DNA of 64,000 nt from DATKPC01 sp035524275 (lineage in GTDB: Bacteria > Pseudomonadota > Gammaproteobacteria > Burkholderiales > Burkholderiaceae_F), in assembly GCA_035524275.1 (NCBI GenBank), contig DATKPC010000089.1, positions 1 to 64,000 on the forward strand, read 5' to 3'. Shown here piece by piece: positions 36,482 to 45,953 of this stretch. The position numbers and the translations under genes were made by a program. Under the pieces are notes generated by a model, which saw nothing but the letters and a program-made list of their open reading frames with translations, ran no database searches and was not told where the DNA came from. Numbering within the stretch: position 1 is the stretch's first letter; each line of letters opens with the position of its first letter.

Positions 36482-37566
36482 GGTTCGCCTCGCGGATTCG
36501 AATTGTCGTGTCGCCCTTCGAGACGCCGGATGCGGTCCCGCAGGTCGCCGAGGTGCCGCAACAGCGCGGCGTTGCGCTCCCAATCCCGGTTCGACATCAT
36601 CGGGAAGAAACCGGTGTAGAAGCCCGGCTCGCGGATCGAGCGCGAGACGAGCGTGCCGGCACCGATTACCGTGCCGTCGGGAATCGACAGGTGGCCGGCG
36701 ATCATCGCGGCGCCCGCGAGCTGGCAGCGCCTGCCGATCGTCGCGCTGCCGGCGATGCCGACGCAGCCGGCGATCGCGGTCTGCGCGCCGATGCGGCAGT
36801 TGTGCGCGATCTGCACCTGGTTGTCGATCTTCACCCCGTCCTCGACGATCGTGTCGCCCATCGTGCCGCGGTCGATCGTCGTGCCGGCGCCGATTTCCAC
36901 GTCGTCGCCGACGAGCACGCACCCGACCTGCGGGATCTTGACCCAGCCGCCCTGGAACGGCGCGAAGCCGAAGCCATCGGCGCCAATGACGGCGGCGCTA
37001 TGGACGATGCCGCGTTCGCCGATCCGACAGCGCGCATGCACGACCGCCCCGGCATGCAGGCGGGTATCGGAGCCGATGCGAGCCTCGGCGCCGACGAAGG
37101 CTCCGGCGCCGATCCACGCCCGCGCGCCGATCGTCGCGCCGCGTTCGACGACGGCATGCGCATCGATGCGGGCGCTGGCGTCGACATCGGCGCCCGGGTC
37201 GATCGACGCCGTCGGATCGCGATACGGCGCGGGCGTCGGCTGCGGATAGAGCAGCTGCGAGGCGAACGCGAACCACGCGTACGGCTGGTCGGATTCGAGC
37301 ACCGTGCCGGCGTCGCGGCCGGCGGGAAACACGGCTTCGCGCTGCGCGGCGCTGAGCACGAGCGCGGCGGCGGCCGATCGTCGGGCGGCCGCCTGGTAGC
37401 GCGGATTCGCGAGAAAGGCGACGTCGGTCGGGCCTGCAGCCTCCAGCGACGCGACGCCCTGGATCAGGCGCCCGGCATCGCCGTGGACCTGCGCCCGCAG
37501 GACGCCGCCCGAGCGCTCTTCGACCGCACCGGCAAGCTCGGCGACGGTGAGCCCGATCGCGGACAT
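36478..37566 (-). CDS. lpxD: UDP-3-O-(3-hydroxymyristoyl)glucosamine N-acyltransferase
   Basis: 362-residue acyltransferase, third step of lipid A synthesis. N-terminal uridine-binding domain (GVASLEAAGPTDVAFLANPRY), then hexapeptide repeats, with the catalytic His in KIDNQVQIAHNCRIG and GAGTTIDRGTM. The C-terminal helix is extended (LLRHLGDLRDRIRRLE). Normal length; 38 bases downstream of skp. Confidence 0.97.
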   Translation of the reverse strand: MSAIGLTVAELAGAVEERSGGVLRAQVHGDAGRLIQGVASLEAAGPTDVAFLANPRYQAAARRSAAAALVLSAAQREAVFPAGRDAGTVLESDQPYAWFAFASQLLYPQPTPAPYRDPTASIDPGADVDASARIDAHAVVERGATIGARAWIGAGAFVGAEARIGSDTRLHAGAVVHARCRIGERGIVHSAAVIGADGFGFAPFQGGWVKIPQVGCVLVGDDVEIGAGTTIDRGTMGDTIVEDGVKIDNQVQIAHNCRIGAQTAIAGCVGIAGSATIGRRCQLAGAAMIAGHLSIPDGTVIGAGTLVSRSIREPGFYTGFFPMMSNRDWERNAALLRHLGDLRDRIRRLEGRHDNSNPRGEP

Positions 37567-37604
37567 CCGTTCAGAATGGACGAGGCAGGCTCATCGGACC
37601 CGCG

Positions 37605-38120
37605 TCACTTCGACACGGCGTTGAGCTGCTTCAGGACGCGATCGGTGATGTCGATCCGCGGTCCGACATAGACCGCATCCTGCAGGATGAGGTCGTATTT
37701 CTCCTGCTCCGCGAGCTGGCGGACGATCCGCTGGGCGCGTTCCAGCAGGCCCTGGAGTTCCTCGTTCTTGCGCTGGTTGAGGTCCTCGCGGAATTCGCGC
37801 TGGCGGCGCTGGAAATCGCGGTCCATGTCCTGCATTTCGCGCTGGCGCTTCGCGAGCTCGCCTTCGGCGAGTACCGGGCCGTCCTTCTCGAGCTTGTCGG
37901 CCATCGACTTGAGGCGCGCGCCCGCTTCCTGCAGTTCCTTGTCGCGCTTCGCGAATTCCTGCAGCAGTTTCTGTTCCGCCGCCTTCGCCGGATCCGACTC
38001 GCGAAGGATCCGCTCCGAGCTCACGAACCCGATCTTGATTTCCTGTGCGCCGGCGCCCGCGGCTGACATTGCCAGAAACCCCGGCAACAGCAATGCGGCA
38101 AGCTTCAACCAGCGGTTCAT
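37605..38120 (-). CDS. skp: Periplasmic chaperone Skp/OmpH
   Basis: 171-residue periplasmic holdase for outer-membrane proteins. Signal peptide MNRWLKLAALLLPGFLAMSA with cleavage near AGAQ; conserved IKIGFVSSERILRES; long charged coiled-coil arms (about 55-140); end DLILQDAVYVGPRIDITD. ATG 38120 gives a normal signal peptide. Sits between bamA and lpxD as usual. Confidence 0.94.
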   Translation of the reverse strand: MNRWLKLAALLLPGFLAMSAAGAGAQEIKIGFVSSERILRESDPAKAAEQKLLQEFAKRDKELQEAGARLKSMADKLEKDGPVLAEGELAKRQREMQDMDRDFQRRQREFREDLNQRKNEELQGLLERAQRIVRQLAEQEKYDLILQDAVYVGPRIDITDRVLKQLNAVSK

Positions 38121-38171
38121 GTGGGCCTCGACGCGTTGTAGAACGGGCCATTGTGCCATACCACGATGGCG

Positions 38172-40484
38172 TCAGAACCCGGTTCCAATCTGGAATTGGA
38201 AGCGTTGCGTACGATCTTCGGGCTGGCGTTTCAGCGGCGTCGCCAGGCTGATCTTGAGCGGGCCGATCGGCGAGATCCATGCGATGCCGCAGCCGAACGA
38301 ATAGCGCAGGTCGGCGAAGCGCACCGATTGATCCGGTCCCCAGACCTGGCCGCTGTCGAAGAAGCACAGCGCCCGAAGCGAGCGGTCGGCCCCGGGCAGC
38401 GGAGCCTGCGCCTCGATCGAGCCGGTCAGCATCCGGTTGCCGCCGAGCGGATCGCCGTTCGTGTCGCGCGGGCCGAGCGAACCCGGCGCGAAGCCGCGCA
38501 CGGTTCCGATGCCGCCCGCGTAGTAGTTCTTGAAGAGCGGGTAGGACTTGCCGTCGTAGGCCCCGCCCCAGTCGGCCGCGCCGTTGAAGGCGAGCGTGAT
38601 CTTCGAGGTCAGCGGAAGGTACTGCTGGATCTGGTACGTCGTGCGCCAGTAGCGCAGGTCGAGCGTCGGGAACGTCGCTTCCGCATAGGCGCGCTGATAG
38701 CGGCCGCGCGACGGCGACAGGATGTTGTCGCGGCTGTCGCGGGCCCACCCGACGCTGCCGATGACCGCGCGGGTATCGGGGCCGAACTCGTTGACGTAGT
38801 CGACGTAGCGCAGCGGGCTGGCCGTCGTGAGACCGATGATGTTGTCCTCGAAGCCGACGCCGAAGAAGACCGTGTCGAATTCGGTGAAGGGGATGCCGTA
38901 CTTGACCGATCCGCCGCGGGTCGCGACGTCGACCTGCGCCAGGCCAAGGCGCGCGAGGTCCGACTTGCGCTCGTAGACTTCGGTCGTGCGGCTGATGCCG
39001 TCGGCCGTGACATACGGATCGGTTTCGCTCAGCGCGATCGTACGCGTCGACTTGCTCGTGTTGACGTCCACGCCGATCGCGTGCCCGGTACCCAGCACGT
39101 TCTGCTGCGTGTACGCCGCGTTCAAGACCAGGCGTTCCGTGCTGGAGTAGCCGGCGCCGGCGGAAATCGATCCGGTCGGGCGTTCCTTCACCGTGAAGTT
39201 GACATCGACCTGGTCCTGCGAGCCCGGCACCGCCGGCGTCTCGACCTCGACCTTCTCGAAGTAGCCGAGGCGGTCGATCCGGTCGCGCGACAGGCGCACC
39301 TTGTCCGCGTCGTACCAGCCGGCCTCGAACTGCCGCACCTCGCGCCGGATGACCTCGTCGCGCGTGCGCGTGTTGCCGACGATGTTGACGTGCCGCACGT
39401 AGGCGCGCCGGCCCGGATCGACGACGATCGTGTAGGCGACCTGCCGCTTGTCGCGATTCGCTTCCGGCACCGGATTGGCCGTCGCGAACGCGTAGCCGAG
39501 CGTGCCGAGCCGATCGGTGATCCGCTTGCCGATGGCATTGATCCGCTCGCCGTTGTAGACGTCGCCCGGCTTGACGTCGATCAACGGCGCCAGTTCCGGC
39601 TCCAGCCCCAGCAGTTCGCCCGCGAGCTTGACCTCCGAGACCGTGAAGCGTTCGCCTTCGTTGAGGTTGATCGTCATGAAGATGCTGGTCTTGTCCGGGC
39701 TGATCGTGACCTGCGTCGACTCGATGTTGAAGTCGAGGTAGCCGCGGTTCTGGTAGTACGAGCGCAGCGTCTCGAGGTCGCCCTGCAGCTTCTGCCGCGC
39801 ATACTTGTCGCGGCTGTTGTACCAGGTGAACCAGCCCGGCGTCGTGAGTTCCATCGCGTCGCGCAGCGTCGAGTCGGAGAACGCATGGTTGCCGGTGAAG
39901 CGGATCGAACGGATCTTCGCCGCGTCGCCCTCCTCGGCGGTGATCGTGATGTTCACGCGGTTGCGCTCGACCGGCGTGACGGTCGAGGTGAGCTTCACCG
40001 CATAGAACCCGCGCGACAGGTACTGCCGCTTCAGCTCCTGCTCCGCGCGGTCCAGCAGCGAGCGGTCGAAAACGCGCGCCTCGGCGAGCCCGACTTCCTT
40101 CAGCGATTTCTTGACGGTGTCCTTGTCGAACTCCTTGACGCCGATCAGCTCGACCGCGGCGATCGACGGTCGCTCGTCGACCGACACGACGAGGACGTCG
40201 CCGTCGACCGCAAGGCGCACGTCCTTGAAGAGTCCGGTCGCATACAGCGCGCGGATCGCCGCGACGCCCTTGTCCGGGTCGTATCGGTCGCCGACGCGCA
40301 GCGGGAGATAGCTGAAGACCGTGCCGGCATCGGTGCGCTGGATTCCGTCGACGCGGATGTCGCGGACCACGAACTCCTGGGCCGCGACGCTGACGGCGCT
40401 GCAGGCGATCACGGCGGCGGCGAGGCGGCGCAGGGTCGGAGCCACCGCGGCGCCCTTGAGATTGCGGCGTTTCAAGGCGGACAA
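38172..40484 (-). CDS. bamA: Outer-membrane assembly factor BamA
   Basis: About 770-residue Omp85 protein, core of the BAM complex. Signal peptide ending SVAAQ, five POTRA repeats (from FVVRDIRVDGIQRTDAG), then a 16-stranded barrel with GTVRGFAPGSLGPRD (VRGF/Y lid motif) and terminal Phe (QIGTGF). The start is not ATG: TTG at 40484 (MSALKRRNLKG) or TTG at 40475. A weak start could limit synthesis. It follows rseP by 34 bases. Confidence 0.95.
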   Translation of the reverse strand: MSALKRRNLKGAAVAPTLRRLAAAVIACSAVSVAAQEFVVRDIRVDGIQRTDAGTVFSYLPLRVGDRYDPDKGVAAIRALYATGLFKDVRLAVDGDVLVVSVDERPSIAAVELIGVKEFDKDTVKKSLKEVGLAEARVFDRSLLDRAEQELKRQYLSRGFYAVKLTSTVTPVERNRVNITITAEEGDAAKIRSIRFTGNHAFSDSTLRDAMELTTPGWFTWYNSRDKYARQKLQGDLETLRSYYQNRGYLDFNIESTQVTISPDKTSIFMTINLNEGERFTVSEVKLAGELLGLEPELAPLIDVKPGDVYNGERINAIGKRITDRLGTLGYAFATANPVPEANRDKRQVAYTIVVDPGRRAYVRHVNIVGNTRTRDEVIRREVRQFEAGWYDADKVRLSRDRIDRLGYFEKVEVETPAVPGSQDQVDVNFTVKERPTGSISAGAGYSSTERLVLNAAYTQQNVLGTGHAIGVDVNTSKSTRTIALSETDPYVTADGISRTTEVYERKSDLARLGLAQVDVATRGGSVKYGIPFTEFDTVFFGVGFEDNIIGLTTASPLRYVDYVNEFGPDTRAVIGSVGWARDSRDNILSPSRGRYQRAYAEATFPTLDLRYWRTTYQIQQYLPLTSKITLAFNGAADWGGAYDGKSYPLFKNYYAGGIGTVRGFAPGSLGPRDTNGDPLGGNRMLTGSIEAQAPLPGADRSLRALCFFDSGQVWGPDQSVRFADLRYSFGCGIAWISPIGPLKISLATPLKRQPEDRTQRFQFQIGTGF

Positions 40485-40518
40485 TCGATTCCGGAATCCG
40501 GACGGGCCAGGATTATCG

Positions 40519-41853
40519 TTATGAGAGCAGTCGCACCACGTCGTTGCAGAGTGCGAGCACCGTCAGGAGGGTCAAGACGGCGATGCCGATTCGCTGCCCT
40601 ATCGCCACCGCGCGGTCCGACGGCGGACTGCCGGTCAGCAATTCGGCGGCATAGTACAGCAAGTGACCGCCATCGAGCATCGGCACGGGCATCAGGTTCA
40701 GCACGCCGAGGCTGATCGACACCAGGGCGAGGAAGCCGAGGTACGCATCGAGCCCGATCCGCGCGCTGCGGCCGGCGTAGTCCGCGATGGTCACGGGCCC
40801 CGAGAGATTGCGCCACGAGGCCTCGCCGATGACCATCTTGCCCATCATGCGGACCGAGATCGCCGCGGTGTCCCACGTCTTCCCGACCGCGAGCTCGACG
40901 CTCTCCAGCGGCGCATAGCGGACGCGAACGAGATCGCTGAATTCGACGCCGATGCGGCCGATCGTCCCGAGCTTGGGATCCGTCGCCCGAGCCGGCGTCA
41001 CGACGAGCTCGACATGGCGGTCGCTGCGAACCAGCCCGAAGCGCAGCGGCCGTCCCGGCGCGGACCGGACGCGTTCCGCGACCTCCCGCGCGTAGGCCAC
41101 CGGCGTACCGTCGATCGACTCGATGCGGTCGCCGGCGAGAATGCCGGCCGCGGCGGCGACGCCATCGGGGTCGACGCCGGCGACGACGCTGCGGCCCGGA
41201 TGCGCGTGCAGGCCCAGGCGGTCGAGGAAGTCGGTATCGACGTCGCGCAGCAGGTCGGCGGGCGCCGCCACCTCGAGCGTGCGCTCCGCCCCGTCCGCGC
41301 CGACGACCGTGAAGCGCAGGGGCCCCGGCTGCAGGCTATGGCGCAGGATGCGCCAGCGCAGGTCCGGCCACGAACGCACCGCGTCGCCGTCGATGGCCGT
41401 GACGAGGTCGCCGGACCGCAGGCCGCCGATGGCCGCCGGCGTCGACTGCGGGGGCGTGTCGACGACCGGGCGCAACTCGGCGACGCCGACGAGGTTGAGC
41501 CCGGCATAGATGGCCACCGCAAGCAGCAGGTTGGCGACCGGGCCCGCCAGCACGATCGCCGTGCGGCGCGCCAGCGACTGCCGATTGAACGCGCGCGAGC
41601 GCTCGGCGGCCGCGACCGGCCCGCATTCGGGGTCGCGTTCGTCGAGCATGCGCACGTAGCCGCCGAGCGGAATCGCGCCGACGACCCATTCGGTCCGGTC
41701 GCGGCCGCGCGTGGCGCGCAGCAGCGGCCGGCCGAAGCCGACCGAGAAGCGCAGGATCTTGACGCCGCAGGCGCGCGCCACGGCATAGTGGCCGAACTCG
41801 TGGATGATGACGAGGACGCCGAGCGTCACGATGAAATAGAACAGAGTCAGCAT
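40519..41853 (-). CDS. rseP: Site-2 intramembrane protease RseP
   Basis: 444-residue zinc metalloprotease that cleaves the anti-sigma-E factor within the membrane. Zinc motif HEFGH (18-22) in the first helix, third ligand in MPVPMLDGGH, two tandem PDZ domains (about 125-310), four membrane segments. 128 bases separate it from cdsA; that interval, where dxr often sits, has no gene. Confidence 0.95.
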   Translation of the reverse strand: MLTLFYFIVTLGVLVIIHEFGHYAVARACGVKILRFSVGFGRPLLRATRGRDRTEWVVGAIPLGGYVRMLDERDPECGPVAAAERSRAFNRQSLARRTAIVLAGPVANLLLAVAIYAGLNLVGVAELRPVVDTPPQSTPAAIGGLRSGDLVTAIDGDAVRSWPDLRWRILRHSLQPGPLRFTVVGADGAERTLEVAAPADLLRDVDTDFLDRLGLHAHPGRSVVAGVDPDGVAAAAGILAGDRIESIDGTPVAYAREVAERVRSAPGRPLRFGLVRSDRHVELVVTPARATDPKLGTIGRIGVEFSDLVRVRYAPLESVELAVGKTWDTAAISVRMMGKMVIGEASWRNLSGPVTIADYAGRSARIGLDAYLGFLALVSISLGVLNLMPVPMLDGGHLLYYAAELLTGSPPSDRAVAIGQRIGIAVLTLLTVLALCNDVVRLLS

Positions 41854-41981
41854 GGTTCCCTTGCACCGGGCCGGCCGACGCCGCAGGCCGCCGGACGGAA
41901 GACTACCGCGCCCTGCCCCGCCCCGCAGGACCGGCATCGGGGCGGCGGCCCGCGGCCGCTCGCAGGTCGGGTCGCAGCACG

Positions 41982-42812
41982 TCAGCCGCGACCGCGCAGC
42001 AGCAGCACGACGAGCGGCAGGACCGGCAGCAGCGCATCGATCCGGTCCAGCACGCCGCCGTGCCCCGGAAGCAGCGCGCTGCTGTCCTTGACGCCGGCAA
42101 GGCGCTTGAGCAGGCTTTCGAACAGGTCGCCGACGATCGACGCCGCGACGACCAGCGCGAGCAGCACGACGGCCGCGGCCGCGCCGAAGTCGTCGATGAT
42201 GCGGTTGCTGACGAGTTGCGGCCCCGGCCAGGTCGCGCGGAACAGGAACGCCAGGGCGACCACGGCGGCGACCGCGCCCCAGGCGCCGGCCCACGTCTTG
42301 CCCGGGCTGATCTGCGACGCGAGCTTGCGACGGCCGAACGCGCGGCCGACGAAGTAGGCGGCGATGTCGGCCGCCCAGACGATCGCCATCGCGGAGACGA
42401 GCGCCACGGCGCCTTCGCGCAGCAGCACCTGGATGGCGCACCAGACGGCGACCAGGAAAAGCAGCGCGAGCACGACGAGAACCGCGGACCGGCGCCCGAT
42501 GCCGCGCCGCTGCGCGCGCACCAGCGCGGCGGCGACGCCGAGCCAGGCGAGCATCGCGGCGCCGCACGCGACGCGGGCGGCGTCGGCCGCGAGCCCCGGC
42601 CACTGCCACTGCAGCGCGAGCAACGCGGCGCCGAAGGCTGCACCGGCCGCCGCCGCGGCGGCGTCGCGCGCGCCCGCCAGGCGAAGCCATTCGAACAGGC
42701 CGACGCCGACGACGACGGCGGCCACCGCGCTGAACGCGAGCGCCGACCACGCCAGCGCGCCCAGCAGGACCGCGACCAGCACGAGCGCCGTGATTACGCG
42801 CTGGCGCAGCAT
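41982..42812 (-). CDS. cdsA: Phosphatidate cytidylyltransferase CdsA
   Basis: 276-residue membrane enzyme making CDP-diacylglycerol. About eight hydrophobic helices; signature SQISPGKTWAGAWGAVAA and GDLFESLLKRLAGVKDSS, LLPGHGGVLDRIDALL. ATG 42812 starts MLRQRVITALVL, the usual N-terminus. Seven bases downstream of uppS. Confidence 0.96.
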   Translation of the reverse strand: MLRQRVITALVLVAVLLGALAWSALAFSAVAAVVVGVGLFEWLRLAGARDAAAAAAGAAFGAALLALQWQWPGLAADAARVACGAAMLAWLGVAAALVRAQRRGIGRRSAVLVVLALLFLVAVWCAIQVLLREGAVALVSAMAIVWAADIAAYFVGRAFGRRKLASQISPGKTWAGAWGAVAAVVALAFLFRATWPGPQLVSNRIIDDFGAAAAVVLLALVVAASIVGDLFESLLKRLAGVKDSSALLPGHGGVLDRIDALLPVLPLVVLLLRGRG

Positions 42813-42819
42813 CGGCGGC

Positions 42820-43551
42820 TCATGCGGGGCGCTTGACCTGGGCGCTGGTGCGCCCGTAGCGCCGTTCGCGCTGCGCATACCAGCGCAGTGCCTGGTCGAG
42901 ATCCTCGCGATCGAAATCGGGCCACAGGACATCGGCGAAGTACAGTTCCGCGTAGGCCAGCTGCCAGAGGAGGAAATTGCTGATCCGCCGCTCGGCGCCG
43001 GTGCGGATCAGCAGGTCAGGGTCCGGCGCGAACGACAGCGCGAGACGCGCCGTGATTCCCGCCTCGTCGACGACGACGGCCTCGCCGGCGGCCGCTTCGG
43101 CGCACAGTCGCTGCACGGCCTGCACGATGTCCCAGCGTCCGCCGTAGCTGGCGCAGATCGTCAGGTTCAGGCGCCGGTTGGCGGCGGTGCGGCGTTCCGC
43201 GGTTTCGATCAGCGTCCGCAGTTCGCCGTCGAAAGCGGCCAGGTTGCCGGCGACCCGCAGCCGGACGCCGGCCTCGTTGAGCCGATCGATCTCGCGCTGC
43301 AGCGCCGCGACGAACAACCGCATCAGCACCGACACCTCGTCGGCCGGGCGGCGCCAGTTCTCGGAGCTGAACGCGAACAGCGTCAGGTATTCGATGCCGC
43401 GTTCGACGCAGGCTTCGATCGTCGCGCGCGCCGCCTCGACGCCGCGCGAGTGCCCGGCCACGCGCGGCAGGTGGCGTTCGACGGCCCAGCGGCCGTTGCC
43501 GTCCATGATCACCGCGATATGGCGCGGCGGCGTGGCGTCCGGTGCGGTCAT
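42820..43551 (-). CDS. uppS: Undecaprenyl diphosphate synthase
   Basis: 243-residue cis-prenyltransferase supplying the C55 carrier for peptidoglycan and O-antigen. Catalytic Asp17 in IAVIMDGNGRWA, LTLFAFSSENWRRP, LNLTICASYGGRWDI, DLLIRTGAERRISNFLLWQ. The start is 25 bases after frr. Normal length. Confidence 0.97.
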   Translation of the reverse strand: MTAPDATPPRHIAVIMDGNGRWAVERHLPRVAGHSRGVEAARATIEACVERGIEYLTLFAFSSENWRRPADEVSVLMRLFVAALQREIDRLNEAGVRLRVAGNLAAFDGELRTLIETAERRTAANRRLNLTICASYGGRWDIVQAVQRLCAEAAAGEAVVVDEAGITARLALSFAPDPDLLIRTGAERRISNFLLWQLAYAELYFADVLWPDFDREDLDQALRWYAQRERRYGRTSAQVKRPA

Positions 43552-43576
43552 CCCGGTCGAATCCCGTGCCCGAGAC

Positions 43577-44137
43577 TCAGACGGTCATGATCTCCTTTTC
43601 CTTCTCCGCGCCCAGCTTGTCGATGTCCGCGATAAAACGGTCGGTCAACTTCTGGATGTCGTCCTGCGCGCGGCGCTCCTCGTCCTCCGAGACCTCCTTC
43701 TTCTTGAGGAGGTCCTTCAGGTGCGTGTTGGCGTCGCGCCTCAGGTTGCGGACCGCGACCCGCGCCGCCTCGGCCTCGTGCCTCACGACCTTGGTGAGGT
43801 CGCGGCGCCGCTCCTCGTTCAACGCCGGCATCGGGACCCGGATCAGGTCGCCCTGCGTCGCGGGATTCAGCCCGAGGTCCGATTCGCGGATCGCCTTCTC
43901 GATCGCCGGCACCATCTTCTTCTCCCACGGCTGGACCGTGATCGTGCGGGCGTCGCCAAGGCCGACGTTGGCGACCTGGTTGATCGGCACCATCGATCCG
44001 TAGTAGTCGACCTGCACGTGGTCGAGCAGGCCGGTGTGCGCCCGCCCGGTGCGGATCTTCGCGAGATCGCCCTTCAGCGTCTCGACGGACTTGTGCATCT
44101 TCTGTTCAGCGGCCTTGCGGATCTCTGCGATTGCCAT
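43577..44137 (-). CDS. frr: Ribosome recycling factor
   Basis: 186-residue Frr, which releases ribosomes after termination together with EF-G. Typical KMHKSVETLKGDLAKIRTGRA, LTKVVRHEAEAARVAVRNLRRDA, and a C-terminal KLTDRFIADIDKL helix. Follows pyrH after 120 bases that contain a strong hairpin. Confidence 0.97.
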   Translation of the reverse strand: MAIAEIRKAAEQKMHKSVETLKGDLAKIRTGRAHTGLLDHVQVDYYGSMVPINQVANVGLGDARTITVQPWEKKMVPAIEKAIRESDLGLNPATQGDLIRVPMPALNEERRRDLTKVVRHEAEAARVAVRNLRRDANTHLKDLLKKKEVSEDEERRAQDDIQKLTDRFIADIDKLGAEKEKEIMTV

Positions 44138-44212
44138 GTCCGATTCCGATGGGTTAGCGCGCCGCGCAGGTTCCGGCTGCCCTGCGACGCTTCGCCGTCG
44201 CTGCAGCCCGGG

Positions 44213-44250
44213 CCGCGGCTGCGGCGCTGCGCGCCGCCAGCCAGCCGCGG
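44213..44250 (-). other. Strong stem-loop between pyrH and frr
   Basis: Outer arms CCGCGGCT/AGCCGCGG (8 bp) and inner arms GCGGCGC/GCGCCGC (7 bp) close a three-base loop, with a five-base bulge on one side. Fifteen base pairs, almost all G-C. No T-run on the transcribed strand, so it is not a standard intrinsic terminator. It begins eight bases after the pyrH stop. Confidence 0.55.
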
Positions 44251-44257
44251 GTTCGCC

Positions 44258-44974
44258 TCAGACGTGCACGAGGGTGCCCTCGTCCTCGCCCATGACGACG
44301 CGCTTGAGGGCGCCCGACTTGAAGATATCGAAGACCTTGATCGGAAGCCTCTGGTCGCGGCACAGCGCGAACGCCGTCGCGTCCATGATCTGCAGGTTGC
44401 GCGTCAGCGCCTCGTCGAACGTGATCGTGGCGTACCGCGTCGCCTCGGGGTTCTTCTTCGGGTCGGCGCTGTAGACGCCGTCGACCTTCGTCGCCTTCAG
44501 GACGATCTCGGCGCCGATCTCCGAGCCGCGCAGCGCCGCCGCGGTGTCCGTCGTGAAGAACGGGTTGCCGGTCCCGGCACCGAAGATCACGACCTTGCCT
44601 TCCTCGAGGTAGCGCAGCGCCTTCGGCCGGATGTAGGGCTCGACGACCTGCTCGATGTTGAGCGCCGACTGGACCCGGGCCTCGATGCCGGCATTGCGCA
44701 TCGCGTCCTGCAGCGCCATCGCATTCATGATCGTGGCCATCATCCCCATGTAGTCGGCCGTCGCGCGGTCCATCCCGCGTGCACCGAGCGCGACGCCGCG
44801 GAAGATGTTGCCGCCGCCGATCACGATGGCGAGCTCGACGCCCGCGCGCACGACGTCGCCGATGTCGGCCACCATGCCCTCGATCGTCGAACGGCTGATG
44901 CCGAAGGCCTCGTTGCCCATCAGGGCCTCGCCCGAGAGCTTCAGCAGGACCCGCTTGTAGGCCGGCGTCGCCAT
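44258..44974 (-). CDS. pyrH: Uridylate kinase
   Basis: 238-residue UMP kinase. KRVLLKLSGEALMG, IVIGGGNIFRG, FGAGTGNPFFTTDTAAALR, and LQIMDATAFALCRD mark the amino-acid-kinase fold of PyrH. Four bases after tsf. Normal length. Confidence 0.97.
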   Translation of the reverse strand: MATPAYKRVLLKLSGEALMGNEAFGISRSTIEGMVADIGDVVRAGVELAIVIGGGNIFRGVALGARGMDRATADYMGMMATIMNAMALQDAMRNAGIEARVQSALNIEQVVEPYIRPKALRYLEEGKVVIFGAGTGNPFFTTDTAAALRGSEIGAEIVLKATKVDGVYSADPKKNPEATRYATITFDEALTRNLQIMDATAFALCRDQRLPIKVFDIFKSGALKRVVMGEDEGTLVHV

Positions 44975-44978
44975 GGCG

Positions 44979-45878
44979 TCAGGCCGTCGTTCCGCGCGCC
45001 GCGGCAGCCTGCGCCGCGACCTCGGCGGCGAAATCGGACTGCTTGCGCTCGATGCCCTCGCCGACGACGTACAGGATGAACCGGTTGACCGTCGCGCCCT
45101 TCTGCTTGAGCAGCTGCTCGATCGTCAGCTTGTCGTCCTTGACGAAGACCTGCCCGAGCAGCGTGTTTTCCTTGAGGTACTTCTGGACCGCGCCTTCGAC
45201 CATCTTCGCCTGGATCTCGACCGGCTTGCCGGACTCCGCGGCCTTCTGCCGCGCGACCGAGCGCTCGGTCTCGATCAGTTCGGGCGCCACCTCGCTCGCG
45301 CGCAGTGCGCGCGGCTTCGACGCCGCGATATGCATCGCGATGTCCTTCGCGACATCGGCATCGCCGCCGGTCACGTCGACGAGGACGCCGATCTTCGACC
45401 CGCCGTGGACGTAGCTCGCAATGCGGCCGGTCGCCGGCAGGCGCGTGAACCGCCGGATAGACAGGTTCTCTCCGATCTTGCCGACCAGCGCGGCGCGTAC
45501 CGCGTCGACCGTCGAGCCGTCGAGCGGCAGGGCGGAGAGCGCCGCGACGTCGGCAGGGTCCTGCGCGGCGACGAGTTGCGCCAGGTTGCGGCCGAGCGCG
45601 AGGAAATCGTCGTTCTTCGCGACGAAGTCGGTCTCGCAGTTCAGCTCGACGATCGTCGCGAGCTTGCCCGCCGCGTCGATGTTGACGGCGACGATGCCCT
45701 CGGCGGCGACGCGACTGGCGGCCTTCGAGGCCTTGCTGCCGAGCTTGACGCGCAGGATCTCCTCGGCGCGCGCCATGTCGCCCGCCGCCTCGGAGAGCGC
45801 CTTCTTGCATTCCATCATCGGCGCGTCGGTCTTCTCGCGCAGTTCCTTGACCATGCTCGCGGTGATTTCCGCCATCAT
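44979..45878 (-). CDS. tsf: Elongation factor Ts
   Basis: 299-residue nucleotide exchange factor for EF-Tu. TASMVKELREKTDAPMMECK, TDFVAKNDDF and HGGSKIGVLVDV are diagnostic. The N-terminus is also typical. Second gene of rpsB-tsf, with a hairpin in the intergenic region. Confidence 0.97.
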   Translation of the reverse strand: MMAEITASMVKELREKTDAPMMECKKALSEAAGDMARAEEILRVKLGSKASKAASRVAAEGIVAVNIDAAGKLATIVELNCETDFVAKNDDFLALGRNLAQLVAAQDPADVAALSALPLDGSTVDAVRAALVGKIGENLSIRRFTRLPATGRIASYVHGGSKIGVLVDVTGGDADVAKDIAMHIAASKPRALRASEVAPELIETERSVARQKAAESGKPVEIQAKMVEGAVQKYLKENTLLGQVFVKDDKLTIEQLLKQKGATVNRFILYVVGEGIERKQSDFAAEVAAQAAAARGTTA

Positions 45879-45953
45879 CAGCTCCAGCCATGTCCGGCGC
45901 CCGCGCGTCGCGCGGCTGCCACTTCGTTCTTCATCCGATCGAGGACTGTGAAA

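Noticed and set aside
41854..41981. Degraded dxr remnant
   Set aside because: I could not recognise any DXR motif in six frames over these 128 bases.
44138..44257. tRNA or small RNA gene in the pyrH-frr gap
   Set aside because: The structure is a single long hairpin, not a cloverleaf, and no promoter is visible.
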